From Pseudomonas fluorescens (lineage in GTDB: Bacteria > Pseudomonadota > Gammaproteobacteria > Pseudomonadales > Pseudomonadaceae), in NCBI RefSeq assembly GCF_900636825.1, contig NZ_LR134318.1:2017501-2081500 (forward strand): 64,000 nucleotides of DNA. The letters are read 5' to 3'. The notes beneath the pieces were generated by a model. That model saw nothing but the letters and a program-made list of their open reading frames with translations, was not told where the DNA came from and ran no database searches. A program made the position numbers and the translations under genes. Shown in pieces: positions 27,261-36,154 of this stretch; position 1 is the first letter of the stretch; every line of letters starts with the position of its first letter.

Positions 27261-29741
27261 ATGTCAGCAATTCATGAGTTGAAACCTCTGTTCAAGGCAC
27301 TCGTCATGTCGCGCAGCCTGCGTTCGCACCGAGTGTTGACCGGTTTGGGACTGGTCTGTGTATTGCCGTTCAGCGCTCAGGTGATGGCTGAAGACGTCAG
27401 CATCAATATTCCTGCGCAATCGCTGCCGCAAGCGCTGCAGGCGTTCGGCCAACAGACCAACCAGCAAGTGATCTACAACGCTGACGACATGACCGGGCTC
27501 AGAAGCCATGCGGTCAACGGCAAGATGAGCCCGCAGGCGGCCATCGCCGAAATGCTCCGTGGAACTGGCGTGCGCTACAGCATCGAGGGCAACACGCTGA
27601 TGCTGGTCCGCGGTACCGCCACCCAGGGTCTGGAGCTGGGTGCGACCAGCATCAGCGCGCAGCAGGTCGCTGCCACCACTGAAGGCAGCAACTCGTACAC
27701 CTCCAACGCCGTCACCATCGGCAAGGGGACCCACACCCTCAAGGAAATTCCGCAGTCGGTCACGGTGATGACCCGCAAGCAGATGGACGACCAGGATCTG
27801 GTTGACCTGAAAGACGCGCTCAACCAGACCACCGGTGTAGTCGGCCTGCAAGGCGTGGGCAAGGGCTTGATCATCTCCTCGCGCGGTTTCCAGATCGACG
27901 ATTGGCAGTACGACGGTGTGCCGATCCCCCGTAACACCTATTCGCTGGGTAACTGGGCGACCCAGGATCTGGTCTTCTTCGACCGCCTGGAAATCCTCCG
28001 CGGTGCCTCCGGTTTGCTGCAAGGCACCGGCAGCCCGGGCGGCGCCATCAACCTGGTGCGCAAGCGCGGTCAGGCTGCGCCGACTGTGAGCGTGACCGGC
28101 AAGGCCGGCTCTTGGGATCATTACGGTCTGCAAGTCGATGCGGGCGGGCCGCTGAACCAGGCGGGCACCATCCGTGGTCGCCTTGTCGCCGATCAGGATC
28201 AAAGCAACTCGTTCATCGATTCCGAATGGGGTCGGACGCTTTCGCTGTACGGCTCGCTGGACTTCGACCTGAGTGAAGACACCACGCTGGGCCTGGCGGT
28301 CAGTCGCTCCGATGGCGACTCGCGCCCGATGATCCGCGGCTTGCCACGTTACGCTGACGGCAAGATGCCGGATGTCTCGCGCTCCACTTACACCGGTGCG
28401 CGCTGGAACAGTTCGGATATCGACGTCACCACGCTGTATGCCGACCTCGAACATCGCTTCAACGAAGACTGGGCGTTCAAGGTCGGTGCCGTGCGCATGA
28501 CCGAAAGCAACAAGGCGAAGAACCAGCGCGTGCAAAGTGCCGGCGACGGTCTGGAAGCGGATGGCAGCGGTGTGCAGTACGCCAACTTCGTCACCGATTT
28601 CGACTCCACCAAAGTCGGCATCGACATGAACCTCAATGGCAAATTCGAAGCCTTGTCGATGCAGCAGGAAGTGATGTTGGGCGGCAACTTTTCCCAGCTC
28701 GAAACCGACGACCAGCTCGCTCGCACCTTCACCAACAGCAGCGACACGATTTTCAACCTCAACAAGGACCGTACCGATATCAGCTATGACAGCCTGATCG
28801 CCGCGAACGGTCGCGGCACGCTGAGCAAATATGACGTGCGCCAGAAAGGCCTGTACGGCACCTGGCGCGTCAAGCCGGTCGACGATCTGACTCTGGTGCT
28901 CGGTTCGCGCGTCAGCTGGTATGACTTCAGCTACAAATCCAAGGCGCAGTCCTCGTTCGGCGGCATAACACCCAACGATCCAAGCACCGCGACCGAAACC
29001 GGGGAAGTCACGCCATACGCCGGTATCGTCTATGACCTGAGCCGCGAGTGGGCGGTTTATGCCAGCTACACCGACGTGTTCCAGCCGCAGACCAACCGCG
29101 ATGTCGGCGGCACCGTGCTCAAACCGGTCATTGGCAGCAACTACGAAATCGGCCTCAAGGGCGAGCTGATGGATGGCCGGGTCAACACGTCGTTGGCGGT
29201 GTTCCGCTACGACCAGGAAAACCGTGCGGTCAACGACATTGCCGGTGGCTTCGAGTGCGATGGTTCGTATTGCTCGACGGCCTCTGGCAAGGTGCGCAGC
29301 CAGGGTATCGACGCTGAGATCAGCGGCGAAGTGGTGGAAAACCTGCAACTGTTTGCTGGCTACACCTACAACACCACCAAGTACATCGAAGATCCTGTCA
29401 ACGAAGGTCGTGTGTTCAGCACCTGGACCCCGAAGCACATGCTGCGCATGTGGGCCAACTACCAGTTGCCGGGTGAATGGGAACGCGTCAGCACTGGTCT
29501 GGGCTTCGTCACTCAGAGCCATACGCTGGGTTATGAAGGGACCTACGATGTCGCGGGCTACACCGTGTGGAACGCCCGTGTCGGTTACCAGTTGACCCCG
29601 GAAGTCGATCTCGCTGTGAATGCCAACAACCTGTTCGACAAGAAGTACATTGCCGCCGGTTACAACCAGCTGGACGGCAACAACAACTTCGGCGATCCGC
29701 GCAACCTGATGTTCTCCGTGAAATGGACCCCAAAGTTCTGA
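27261..29741 (+). CDS. fpvA: Ferripyoverdine TonB-dependent outer-membrane receptor with STN signalling domain
   Basis: 826 residues, ATG preceded by AGAGAG. The N-terminus has a long signal peptide (hydrophobic core LTGLGLVCVLPF, cleavage near VMAED). An STN/secretin-like domain follows at about 45-115, with the typical ending of ..GTGVRYSIEGNTLML. The plug domain starts around KEIPQSVTVMTRKQ, and the beta-barrel ends in the expected terminal Phe (...VKWTPKF). The STN domain marks a transducer receptor that signals to an anti-sigma/ECF sigma pair as well as importing ferripyoverdine with TonB energy. Length matches the FpvA family (about 815 residues). Position between NRPS genes and pvdE, and fpvI about 17 kb away, support the name. 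FpvA types differ between strains, and this one should match the pyoverdine made here. Confidence 0.93.
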   Translation: MSAIHELKPLFKALVMSRSLRSHRVLTGLGLVCVLPFSAQVMAEDVSINIPAQSLPQALQAFGQQTNQQVIYNADDMTGLRSHAVNGKMSPQAAIAEMLRGTGVRYSIEGNTLMLVRGTATQGLELGATSISAQQVAATTEGSNSYTSNAVTIGKGTHTLKEIPQSVTVMTRKQMDDQDLVDLKDALNQTTGVVGLQGVGKGLIISSRGFQIDDWQYDGVPIPRNTYSLGNWATQDLVFFDRLEILRGASGLLQGTGSPGGAINLVRKRGQAAPTVSVTGKAGSWDHYGLQVDAGGPLNQAGTIRGRLVADQDQSNSFIDSEWGRTLSLYGSLDFDLSEDTTLGLAVSRSDGDSRPMIRGLPRYADGKMPDVSRSTYTGARWNSSDIDVTTLYADLEHRFNEDWAFKVGAVRMTESNKAKNQRVQSAGDGLEADGSGVQYANFVTDFDSTKVGIDMNLNGKFEALSMQQEVMLGGNFSQLETDDQLARTFTNSSDTIFNLNKDRTDISYDSLIAANGRGTLSKYDVRQKGLYGTWRVKPVDDLTLVLGSRVSWYDFSYKSKAQSSFGGITPNDPSTATETGEVTPYAGIVYDLSREWAVYASYTDVFQPQTNRDVGGTVLKPVIGSNYEIGLKGELMDGRVNTSLAVFRYDQENRAVNDIAGGFECDGSYCSTASGKVRSQGIDAEISGEVVENLQLFAGYTYNTTKYIEDPVNEGRVFSTWTPKHMLRMWANYQLPGEWERVSTGLGFVTQSHTLGYEGTYDVAGYTVWNARVGYQLTPEVDLAVNANNLFDKKYIAAGYNQLDGNNNFGDPRNLMFSVKWTPKF

Positions 29742-29761
29742 TGCACTGAAGGGTCTCACCG

Positions 29762-29805
29762 AACCGGCCCACATTCTCGAGAGAGGGTGTGGGCCGGTTT
29801 TTTTT
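29762..29805 (+). terminator. fpvA: Rho-independent terminator of fpvA
   Basis: A 12-bp stem (AACCGGCCCACA / TGTGGGCCGGTT) with a 14-base loop ends in eight T residues, 20 bases after the fpvA stop. Confidence 0.9.
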
Positions 29806-29873
29806 GGGGCGATATCCAGCCGAATCCATTGGGGAGCCGGGTACACCCACAGGGATTTGGTGTGACAAATAAT

Positions 29874-29912
29874 CATTGTGGGAGCCAGCCCTGCTGGCGA
29901 TGGCGGTGGGGC
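29874..29912 (+). repeat. Single REP-like element (GTGGGAGCCAGC... family)
   Basis: The TGTGGGAGC start followed by the CCAGCCCTGCTGGC hairpin resembles the REP units at 41712 and 48700. It lies between the fpvA and terminal-NRPS terminators. The remaining bases of this 299-base gap between convergent genes hold only the two terminators. Confidence 0.6.
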
Positions 29913-29987
29913 GGGTGAAATAGACGTTGGCTGATCTGATGCTGTCGCTGGCAGGAGCAGTTCCTGCAGGTTATGTGTCTGATCGGC

Positions 29988-30020
29988 AAAAAAAAACGCA
30001 GAAGCCAGCGCTTCTGCGTT
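29988..30020 (-). terminator. Rho-independent terminator of the minus-strand NRPS
   Basis: On the minus strand an 11-bp stem (AACGCAGAAGC / GCTTCTGCGTT) with a 4-base loop runs into a T tract, 20 bases beyond the NRPS stop codon. Confidence 0.9.
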
Positions 30021-30040
30021 TTCGTTTGCCGAGGTGGTGG

Positions 30041-33000
30041 TCAGCGGTTCAGTGCCGCCTCACACGCCAGAAACACCGATTCAAACGATTCCAGCAAAGA
30101 TTCCCCGTAGATCATGCTGCGATGCGGCAGGGTCGAATGCACCGAGCCTTGCAGTCGTCCGCTGACGGTGTGATCACGCAGCACTTGTTCCGAGTGCAGC
30201 ACCTGCTCGAGGGTCTTGTGTGACAGCGACCACCAGCAACTGGCTTCGACCTTGAGGGTCGGCAGTGTGAAGGCGTCATAGGACTTCACCAGCCGATCAT
30301 GGATCGCGAACGCCTGGGCGTTCATGATTTCCTGTTTGATCGCTTCCAGCGTTGTCACCATTTCCTGCTCGCTGGTGGCGGCCTGTTGACTGGCCCATTG
30401 ATAGAAGGCCTTGAGATCGCTCTGCGGATTCTCGGCGAGAAAGTGTGCCGCCGGTTCTGCCAGATGCGCAAACATCAGGCTGAACATTTCCGCTGCCGTT
30501 GCCAGTTCGTTTTGCGCGCTGAAGTACTCGGGATTCTCTTCCTCCAACGGTTTGCGCGGCAGATCTGCCGGCAACAGGCTGTCCGGCAGCGTGGTATCGA
30601 CTAGGCCGAGGAAGCTGACTTCGCGCCCCTGACGCTCCAATTCGGCAGCAATGTCCATGGCGATGGAGCCGCCCAGCGACCAGCCCATCAAGCGATACGG
30701 GCCATCGGCCTGCTTGTCGATGATCTGTCGCGTGTAGTCGCTGATCATTTGCGCCCAGGTCTGCGCGTGCGCGTCTTTGTCGGCGAAGCCCTTGTGCATT
30801 ACGCCAAACGTGCGCGCGTGTTGGCTCAGACGTTTCGCCAGCGGCTGATAACAGAACACGATGCCACCGCTGGGATGCAGGCAGAACAACGGCGGCGCAG
30901 TGGAGGCCGAGGTCGACAGTTCGACCACGCATTGGGCTTGCTGCTGATGTTCCATGGCAATGAACTGCGCCAGGGCTTCGACCGTAGCGTGGGCGAGCAT
31001 TTGCTGAAGCGCGAGCTTGATGCCCAGGCGTGCATTCAACGCCGCAATGAACTGAATCGCCAGAATCGAATGTCCGCCCAACTCAAAGAAATTGTCATCG
31101 AGGCCGACCCGTTCAACGCGCAGCGTCTCTTGCCAGAGTTCGGCCAGTGCCTGTTCCAATGGGGTTTGCGGCGCTTTGAAACGATGGTGCGGCTGACTGA
31201 AATCCGGCAGAGGCAAGGCCTTGCGATCGAGTTTTCCACTGGGGCTGACGGGCAGGGCTACCAGCACCAGCAGGTGGCTGGGCACCATGTAAGCGGGTAG
31301 GCGACTTTTCAATTGCGCCTTGAGTGACGCGCTCAACACGTCAGGCGCTAGAGCACTGTCGCTCGGCACGACATAGCTCACCAATTGCATCCCGGCCAAA
31401 CCTTCGCGGGCAATGACCACTGCTTCACGAACGGCTGACGATTGCAGCAGGCACGATTCGATCTCGCCCAGTTCGATACGGAAGCCGCGCACCTTGACCT
31501 GATGATCGAGCCGGCCGACGTATTCGATCACGCCATCGGCGCGATAACGGGCCAGATCGCCGGTGCGGTACAGGCGTCCGCCAGCGCCGCTGAAGGGATC
31601 GGGCATGAAGCGTTCGGCGGTCAGGTCCGGGCGCTGGAAATAACCTCGGGCCAACAGATCGCCGGCGATCACCAGCTCGCCGACAACGCCCACCGGTACC
31701 GGTTGGCCACCGCTGTCCAGCAGGTAAATGCACCGTCCGCCCAGCGGCCGGCCGATCGGCATGGTTTTCGGCAGCGGCGTTTGCCCGGTCACGTAGTCAC
31801 TGCAATCGAGCACCGTGGCGCTGACCGTGGTTTCTGTCGGACCGTAGGTGTTGAGCAGGCGCACATGACCGAGACCGGCCTTGCCCCACGCGGCCACACC
31901 TTCCGGGGGCATGGCTTCACCGCCGACGATCACCTGACGCAATGAACCGTAGTCACGGACACCGGCGGCGGCAAAGTCCCGCGCCAGCATGTTCCAGTAG
32001 GTGGTGGTGAGGTCACTGACCGTGAATTGCTTGTCGAGCAATTGCCGATACCAGGTTTCGCTGTCCCAGATGTCTGCCCCGCGCACCACCACCGATGCGC
32101 CGCAAATCAGCGCCGGAAACAGCTGTTCGACGAAGGCATCGAAGTTGAACGTGGCAAATTGCAGTGAGCGATCCGCAGGCGTCAGGTCGAGGAAATCCAG
32201 GGCCACTTGCGCGTGGCGTGCCAGTGCTGCCTGAGTGATGCCGACGCCTTTTGGTCGGCCGGTCGAACCTGAGGTGAACATCACGTACGCCAGGTTATCG
32301 CCTTGGGTGTGGCAGGCCGGGTTGTCAGTATTCGCGCTGTCGAGGAGGTCGATGTCATCGACGCACAAAACACTGACTGCAGGCGACGCCGGCAGACGCT
32401 CGAGCACTGAACGCTGGCTGAGCAGCACGCTCAGGCCGCTGTCTTCGATCATCCAGGTCAAGCGTTCCTGAGGGTATTCGGGGTCGAGAGGCACGTACAC
32501 ACCGCCGGCCTTGAGCACCGCCAGCAGGCTGACGATCATCTGCGCCGAACGTTCGACCGCGATGCCCACGCGGACTTCCGGGCCCACGCCGCAGCCGAGC
32601 AGAGTGTGCGCCAGACCATTCGCCGCCGAGTTGAGTTGGGCGTAGCTCATGTGCACGTCATCGCAGATCAGCGCAAGGGCTTGCGGAGTGGCCCGTGCCT
32701 GGCGCTCGAAAAGCTGATGGACGCCTTCGCTCGGCAATGGCGTCGCCGGCGGGTTCCATGCTTCGCGTTGCCGGTGGCATTCAGCGTCGCTCATCAGCGG
32801 CAATTCGCTCAGGGCGACATCGGTGTGTGCGGTGATGGCGTGCAGCAAATTCTGCCAATGCTCGGCCAGGCGCTCGATGGTTGTCGGGCTGTACAGGTCG
32901 CAGCTGAACTCGATGTTGGCATCGATGCGGTTTAGGGAATAACTGACATCCAGCGACAGATCGAACTTCGCCGGCCCGCTGCCGGCATCGAGAAAGTCCA

Positions 33001-34204
33001 GCGTCAGCTCGCCCAGATTCATTGGCAGCGAGGCGCCAGCGTCGGTGCGCCAGTTGAACAATACCTGGAAAAGCGGATTGATGTGCTGACTGCTGTGCAG
33101 TTGAAGATCGTCGAAACTCAGTTCCAGCGGGTAGTCGGCATGGTCGAGTGCGGCCAGCGATTCGCGGCGCAAACGCAGCAGAAACTCCTTGCACGGCATC
33201 TGCCGATCGATGCGCACGCGGTAAACCTGAGTGCTGACAAAAAAACCGACCAGATCCTGAGTTTCACTGCGGTTGCGTGAGGCATTAGGCACGCCGACCG
33301 TGAAATCGTACTGGCCGCTGTAGCGGCTCAAGAGCAGTTGCCAGGCGCCCAATGCGACCACAAACGGCGTCAGGCCATGCTGTTGGCAGAAGCGATTGAG
33401 CGCTTGCGTCAGCGCATCGGGCAGGCTGAAGTCATGCTTTCCGGCCGGATGGCGATGCTGTTCATTGCGCGCAAAATCCACCGGCAGATCGAGTGGCGGC
33501 AGGGTCTGGCCCAAATACTGTTGCCAGTATTCAGCGCTGTTTTTGCAGGCGGGGCTGTGCAGGTAGGCGCCGCGCTGCCAGTCGGCGTAGTCGGCATACT
33601 GAATGGGCGGACGCGGCAGGGGCGTATCGATGCCCTGCACAGCTTGTGCATAGGCGCGCGTCAGATCCTGCAGCAGGATCGCGTTGGACCAGGCATCCGA
33701 AGCGATGTGATGCATGTTCAGCAGCAGCAAATGTTCGGTGTCGGCGACTTGCAGCAAGGTTGCCCGCATCAACGGCGCCTGCTTGAGATCGAAGGGCGCG
33801 CCGGCCTCGCTGGCGATGCGCTGAGCAATCTGTTGTTCGCGCGTGTCAGCGTCGAAGTCGCGCAGATCAGCGAACCCCAACTGCAGAGTCGCCTGCGCAT
33901 CGACCACTTGCATGGCGACTCCGTCGATTTCGACAATCGCACTGCGCAGGACATCGTGGCGATCGATGACCTGGTTCAACGCGCGCTCCAGACGCTGTGC
34001 TTGCAAGACACCGCGCAGGCGCACGGCGCGTGGCAGGTTATAGGCGGCACTGTCGGGCGTCAGCTGTTGCACGAACCACAATCGCTGTTGCGCGAAGGAG
34101 AGGGGGGCCGGGGCGCGGTGGTGGCGGGCGGTGATGCCCTGGGATTGCTCGCCGGCATCTGCCATCAGCAGCGCCAGTACCTCATCATCGAGTAAGTCGT
34201 TCAT
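30041..34204 (-). CDS. Terminal pyoverdine NRPS module: C-A-T-thioesterase
   Basis: 1387 residues from the ATG at 34204, chosen because GAGAG precedes it and the protein then starts MNDLLDDEVLALL; an upstream in-frame start would overlap pvdE. C domain 30-480 (HHIASDAWS, so DA replaces the usual DG), A domain 490-990 (FTSGSTG, NTYGPTE, GKLDRKAL), T about 1005-1080 (GGHSIL), thioesterase 1095-1387 with GWSLGG nucleophile motif and a C-terminal His region. Pocket code reads DAEDIGTVS; acidic residues at positions 239 and 278 suggest a basic substrate such as ornithine, hydroxyornithine or lysine. It is the only thioesterase visible, so it should release the peptide. It lies 127 bases downstream of pvdE on the same strand and lacks an obvious promoter of its own, so co-transcription is likely. 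It does the job of PvdD but sits away from the other NRPS genes. Confidence 0.94.
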   Translation of the reverse strand: MNDLLDDEVLALLMADAGEQSQGITARHHRAPAPLSFAQQRLWFVQQLTPDSAAYNLPRAVRLRGVLQAQRLERALNQVIDRHDVLRSAIVEIDGVAMQVVDAQATLQLGFADLRDFDADTREQQIAQRIASEAGAPFDLKQAPLMRATLLQVADTEHLLLLNMHHIASDAWSNAILLQDLTRAYAQAVQGIDTPLPRPPIQYADYADWQRGAYLHSPACKNSAEYWQQYLGQTLPPLDLPVDFARNEQHRHPAGKHDFSLPDALTQALNRFCQQHGLTPFVVALGAWQLLLSRYSGQYDFTVGVPNASRNRSETQDLVGFFVSTQVYRVRIDRQMPCKEFLLRLRRESLAALDHADYPLELSFDDLQLHSSQHINPLFQVLFNWRTDAGASLPMNLGELTLDFLDAGSGPAKFDLSLDVSYSLNRIDANIEFSCDLYSPTTIERLAEHWQNLLHAITAHTDVALSELPLMSDAECHRQREAWNPPATPLPSEGVHQLFERQARATPQALALICDDVHMSYAQLNSAANGLAHTLLGCGVGPEVRVGIAVERSAQMIVSLLAVLKAGGVYVPLDPEYPQERLTWMIEDSGLSVLLSQRSVLERLPASPAVSVLCVDDIDLLDSANTDNPACHTQGDNLAYVMFTSGSTGRPKGVGITQAALARHAQVALDFLDLTPADRSLQFATFNFDAFVEQLFPALICGASVVVRGADIWDSETWYRQLLDKQFTVSDLTTTYWNMLARDFAAAGVRDYGSLRQVIVGGEAMPPEGVAAWGKAGLGHVRLLNTYGPTETTVSATVLDCSDYVTGQTPLPKTMPIGRPLGGRCIYLLDSGGQPVPVGVVGELVIAGDLLARGYFQRPDLTAERFMPDPFSGAGGRLYRTGDLARYRADGVIEYVGRLDHQVKVRGFRIELGEIESCLLQSSAVREAVVIAREGLAGMQLVSYVVPSDSALAPDVLSASLKAQLKSRLPAYMVPSHLLVLVALPVSPSGKLDRKALPLPDFSQPHHRFKAPQTPLEQALAELWQETLRVERVGLDDNFFELGGHSILAIQFIAALNARLGIKLALQQMLAHATVEALAQFIAMEHQQQAQCVVELSTSASTAPPLFCLHPSGGIVFCYQPLAKRLSQHARTFGVMHKGFADKDAHAQTWAQMISDYTRQIIDKQADGPYRLMGWSLGGSIAMDIAAELERQGREVSFLGLVDTTLPDSLLPADLPRKPLEEENPEYFSAQNELATAAEMFSLMFAHLAEPAAHFLAENPQSDLKAFYQWASQQAATSEQEMVTTLEAIKQEIMNAQAFAIHDRLVKSYDAFTLPTLKVEASCWWSLSHKTLEQVLHSEQVLRDHTVSGRLQGSVHSTLPHRSMIYGESLLESFESVFLACEAALNR

Positions 34205-34331
34205 CGGGCTCTCGTGGTTGGCAGCACCGTGAGCGCTGACGGCATGGCCGTCAGTCGGGTCCACGGCGATAAACATTCGGATTGAAGGGCCGGCGGGACA
34301 GTTGCCCGACCGGCTGCAAAGGTGCAATCGA

Positions 34332-35993
34332 TCAAGCGGTCTCGAGCGGCTTCTTGTGGGTGACGACCCGGCCACCCTCCATGCGCACCAACTGATCGGC
34401 GACGTCGAAATAACGATCATCGTGGGAGATGACGATGATGGTCTTGCCCATCTGCTTCAGCTCCGGCAGCAGCTCGGTGTAGAAAATCCGGCGGAAGGCC
34501 GGGTCCTGATCGGCAGCCCATTCATCGAACACCAGCACCGGACGCTCTTCCAGCCAGGCGTTGATCAGCGCCAGGCGCTTGCGCTGGCCGGTGGACAGGT
34601 CAGTGGTGCTGAAAACACCGTCGTGAATGCTCACCTTGTGGGCGATTTCCAGACGTTCCAGATAACGGCTGGTGTCCGCTGGCACTTGCTGATCGCCCTG
34701 TACCAGCTCATCGAACAGGTAGTAGTCGGCGAAGATCGTGGTGAACAGTTGGCGGTAGTCATCGCGGGCCTGGGCATCGACCACCTGGCCATTGAGCAGC
34801 ACCTCGCCGCGCTGTGGCGCATAGAGGCCGAGCAGCAATTTGATCAAGGTGGTTTTACCGCCGCCGTTCTCGCCGACGATGAACACGATGTCACCCTGGG
34901 CAATGTTCAGATTGACCGGGCCGAGTTCGAACGCGGCGCTGCCCTTAACCGCCGGGAAGGCGTAATGCACATTGCGCATTTGCAGCTGTTGTACTGCCGT
35001 CTGGTTCGCAGGAGCGGATTCGCGCAGCAGCAAGTGCGGTTCTGGCGAGGAAAACTGGTCGGCCAGTTCGGCGATGCGCTTGAAGGCAATGTTCGCGCGA
35101 CTGACCACCGGCAGCGTGGTGACCAGGTATTCCAGCGGGCCTTTCATGTACAGCAGCACCAGCACGAAGCCGCTGAGTACGGCTTTGTCAGTGCCCAGCC
35201 AGAACGATTGCAGAGCCAGCGCCAGGCCGATCACCACGAAAAACAGCATCGAGCCGAAAGTCTTTGCCACGACGAATGTGTTGATCGAACGGATGTGCGT
35301 GTTGCAGATGTAATCAGCGGTACCTTCGATACGCTGGCTGAACATGCGCTGGCGGCGCGGGCGGTGGATACGCAATTCCTTGGCGCCCGCTGCAATCGCG
35401 CTGTAATGCTTTTGCAGTTCGTCCTCGGCCTCGCGCGCTGCTTCGAAACCTTTGATGCCTTTGGCGCGGGCAATGTATTGAACGACGGTGCCGATCACGA
35501 TCGCGATCAACAACAGGGCGAACATCGGCAGCGACAGGTAGGCCAGGTAGCCCAGGCAGCCAAGGGTCACGGTGAAAGCGATAGCCAGCGGCGCGAAGGA
35601 AAAGGCGAAATCACTGACGGTGTCGACATCGTGGGTCAACACCGGAATCAGGCGGTGACTGCGAAACCGCTCGATCTGCTCGATCGGCGCCAGCAGGACT
35701 TTTTCGCCGAGGGATTTACGCAGACCGGCGATGATGTGCTGGCCGACATGGTTGGTGCCGATGTCCGACAGAATCGACGTCAGCAGGGCAAACGCGCAGA
35801 GACCGGCAAATGTCGCCAGCACCGTGACCGACGGTACGCCTGTGCCGTTCAGGGCTTTGTTGATGGTTGCCAGCAGCGCGGTGACGCTGACGCCGCCGAG
35901 CATGCCGAGCAGGATCGACAGCACCACGACGACCCGATAAGGCTTGAGCAGGCCGAGGACTTCGCTGATGGCTCCGCGCGATTTTGTGGTCAT
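34332..35993 (-). CDS. pvdE: Pyoverdine precursor ABC exporter PvdE
   Basis: 553 residues from the ATG at 35993 (MTTKSRG...); an in-frame ATG at 36026 would add 11 residues and neither has a clear Shine-Dalgarno site. An N-terminal transmembrane half with several hydrophobic helices (about 1-320) is fused to an ABC ATPase: Walker A GENGGGKTT, signature LSTGQRKRLAL, Walker B LVFDEWAADQDP. It is the half-transporter architecture of the family that moves acylated ferribactin from the cytoplasm to the periplasm, where PvdN/O/P mature it. Length matches PAO1 PvdE (about 549). A TAAAT-N16-CGT box lies upstream. In PAO1 pvdF sits between pvdE and pvdO; here those genes are separated only by a hairpin. 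Confidence 0.95.
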   Translation of the reverse strand: MTTKSRGAISEVLGLLKPYRVVVVLSILLGMLGGVSVTALLATINKALNGTGVPSVTVLATFAGLCAFALLTSILSDIGTNHVGQHIIAGLRKSLGEKVLLAPIEQIERFRSHRLIPVLTHDVDTVSDFAFSFAPLAIAFTVTLGCLGYLAYLSLPMFALLLIAIVIGTVVQYIARAKGIKGFEAAREAEDELQKHYSAIAAGAKELRIHRPRRQRMFSQRIEGTADYICNTHIRSINTFVVAKTFGSMLFFVVIGLALALQSFWLGTDKAVLSGFVLVLLYMKGPLEYLVTTLPVVSRANIAFKRIAELADQFSSPEPHLLLRESAPANQTAVQQLQMRNVHYAFPAVKGSAAFELGPVNLNIAQGDIVFIVGENGGGKTTLIKLLLGLYAPQRGEVLLNGQVVDAQARDDYRQLFTTIFADYYLFDELVQGDQQVPADTSRYLERLEIAHKVSIHDGVFSTTDLSTGQRKRLALINAWLEERPVLVFDEWAADQDPAFRRIFYTELLPELKQMGKTIIVISHDDRYFDVADQLVRMEGGRVVTHKKPLETA

Positions 35994-36053
35994 GGAGGTT
36001 TCCGCTTCTAGTGCCGCTAACGGCATCGTTTCAAGGATTGGGCTGGTTAAAAG

Positions 36054-36077
36054 ACGAAACCCGCGGGCGGCGATTTA
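36054..36077 (-). promoter_or_regulatory. pvdE: Iron-starvation (PvdS) box for pvdE
   Basis: On the minus strand TAAAT (36077-36073), 16 bases, then CGT (36056-36054): the spacing known for PvdS-dependent promoters. The TAAAT lies in the loop of the hairpin at 36057-36092. Confidence 0.7.
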
Positions 36078-36092
36078 GCCGCCCACGGGTTT
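36057..36092 (-). terminator. Hairpin between pvdO and pvdE, probable pvdO terminator
   Basis: A strong stem (AAACCCG, one mismatch, GGGCGGC, six-base loop, then the complementary arm) lies 62 bases beyond the pvdO stop. On the minus strand it is followed by TTTCGTCTTTT, an interrupted T tract, so termination may be partial. Confidence 0.6.
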
Positions 36093-36154
36093 ATCGAGGC
36101 TGAGGCGACGAGTGAGCGGCCAGCGACGCCCGGTGAGTGCCGTTACAGCTGTCT

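Noticed and set aside
27264..29876. Minus-strand open frame (870 codons) opposite fpvA
   Set aside because: fpvA is clear on the plus strand with signal peptide, STN, plug and barrel. The antisense frame has no ribosome site or recognisable motif.
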